DNA from: JBAZTO01 sp041661865
GTDB taxonomy: Bacteria > Planctomycetota > Phycisphaerae > SM23-33
Assembly: GCA_041661865.1 (NCBI GenBank)
Contig: JBAZTO010000049.1
Span: forward strand, 1-30,924
DNA: 30,924 bases
Direction: 5' to 3'
The position numbers and the translations under genes were made by a program. Shown piece by piece: positions 30,809 to 30,924 of the stretch (its first letter is position 1; the number at the start of each line of letters is the position of its first letter). The notes below the pieces were generated by a model. The model did not search any database. It worked only from the letters and a program-made list of their open reading frames with translations, and was not told the origin of the DNA.

Positions 30809-30924
30809 CTATTGTGTGTAAGTTCCCAGCAGGTGCCAACGGGCGAGTTGTCCAAAGACGGCCCGTTCGATGGCCGGCCCGTCGTGGAAGCAGCCCATCG
30901 GCTGCAGACGCATCCGCAGCGTCC
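30809..30924 (-). CDS. Possible 3' end of a gene running off the right edge
   Basis: An open minus-strand frame of 37 codons enters from the window edge and ends with TAG at 30811-30809. The peptide includes RLQPMGCFHDGPAIERAVF and ends WHLLGTYTQ. Codons are mostly G or C in third position, like the clear genes nearby. The fragment is too short to identify. It would be co-oriented with the ABC operon, about 260 nt upstream of it. Confidence 0.4.
   Translation of the reverse strand, partial: TLRMRLQPMGCFHDGPAIERAVFGQLARWHLLGTYTQ

Overview
The window is a high-GC bacterial chromosome segment, most likely from a planctomycete (Phycisphaerae-like). The lineage call is an inference from the mix of genes: a secreted protein with a PEP-CTERM tail, an AroD-AroE fusion, a Gld-like ABC exporter with a DUF4340 partner, an extended acyl carrier protein, a YacL-type PIN-TRAM protein, and short palindromic interspersed elements of a kind common in that phylum. 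No phage, insertion sequence, CRISPR array, tRNA or rRNA was recognised.

Left part (1-9000): a hairpin-rich non-coding stretch, then cdsA (phospholipid precursor synthesis) and a PilZ-domain protein on the minus strand. A divergent dacB (peptidoglycan carboxypeptidase) follows, then a translationally coupled pair of CNNM/CBS membrane proteins and a degenerate metallo-beta-lactamase-fold protein on the minus strand. Next come a PIN-TRAM membrane protein (plus) and a lipoprotein esterase (minus), which converge on a double palindrome.

Middle (9100-12650): plus-strand rpmI-rplT-pheS behind a good sigma-70-like promoter, without infC before it or pheT after it. Then, behind its own promoter and a long structured leader, a secreted PEP-CTERM protein that resembles a papain-fold (IdeS/C39-like) cysteine peptidase, closed by a clear intrinsic terminator.

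Right part (12674-30547) is entirely minus-strand. In transcription order (right to left) it holds: an ABC ATPase, an ABC-2 permease, a very large GldG-like protein and a DUF4340 repeat protein; an AroD-AroE bifunctional shikimate enzyme overlapping a nitrilase-family amidohydrolase; then a cassette of sn-glycerol-1-phosphate dehydrogenase, FabZ-like dehydratase, extended acyl carrier protein, second FabZ-like dehydratase, a ketosynthase-like protein lacking part of the catalytic set, and a complete ketosynthase; finally a membrane-anchored alpha/beta hydrolase and dprA.

The most interesting unit is 15083-20754. A dedicated type II fatty acid/polyketide-like elongation set with no ketoreductase or enoyl reductase of its own sits directly behind the enzyme that makes the archaeal-type glycerol-1-phosphate backbone. 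Together they suggest a specialised lipid or polyene pathway. That is an inference from gene content and order, not something the sequence proves.
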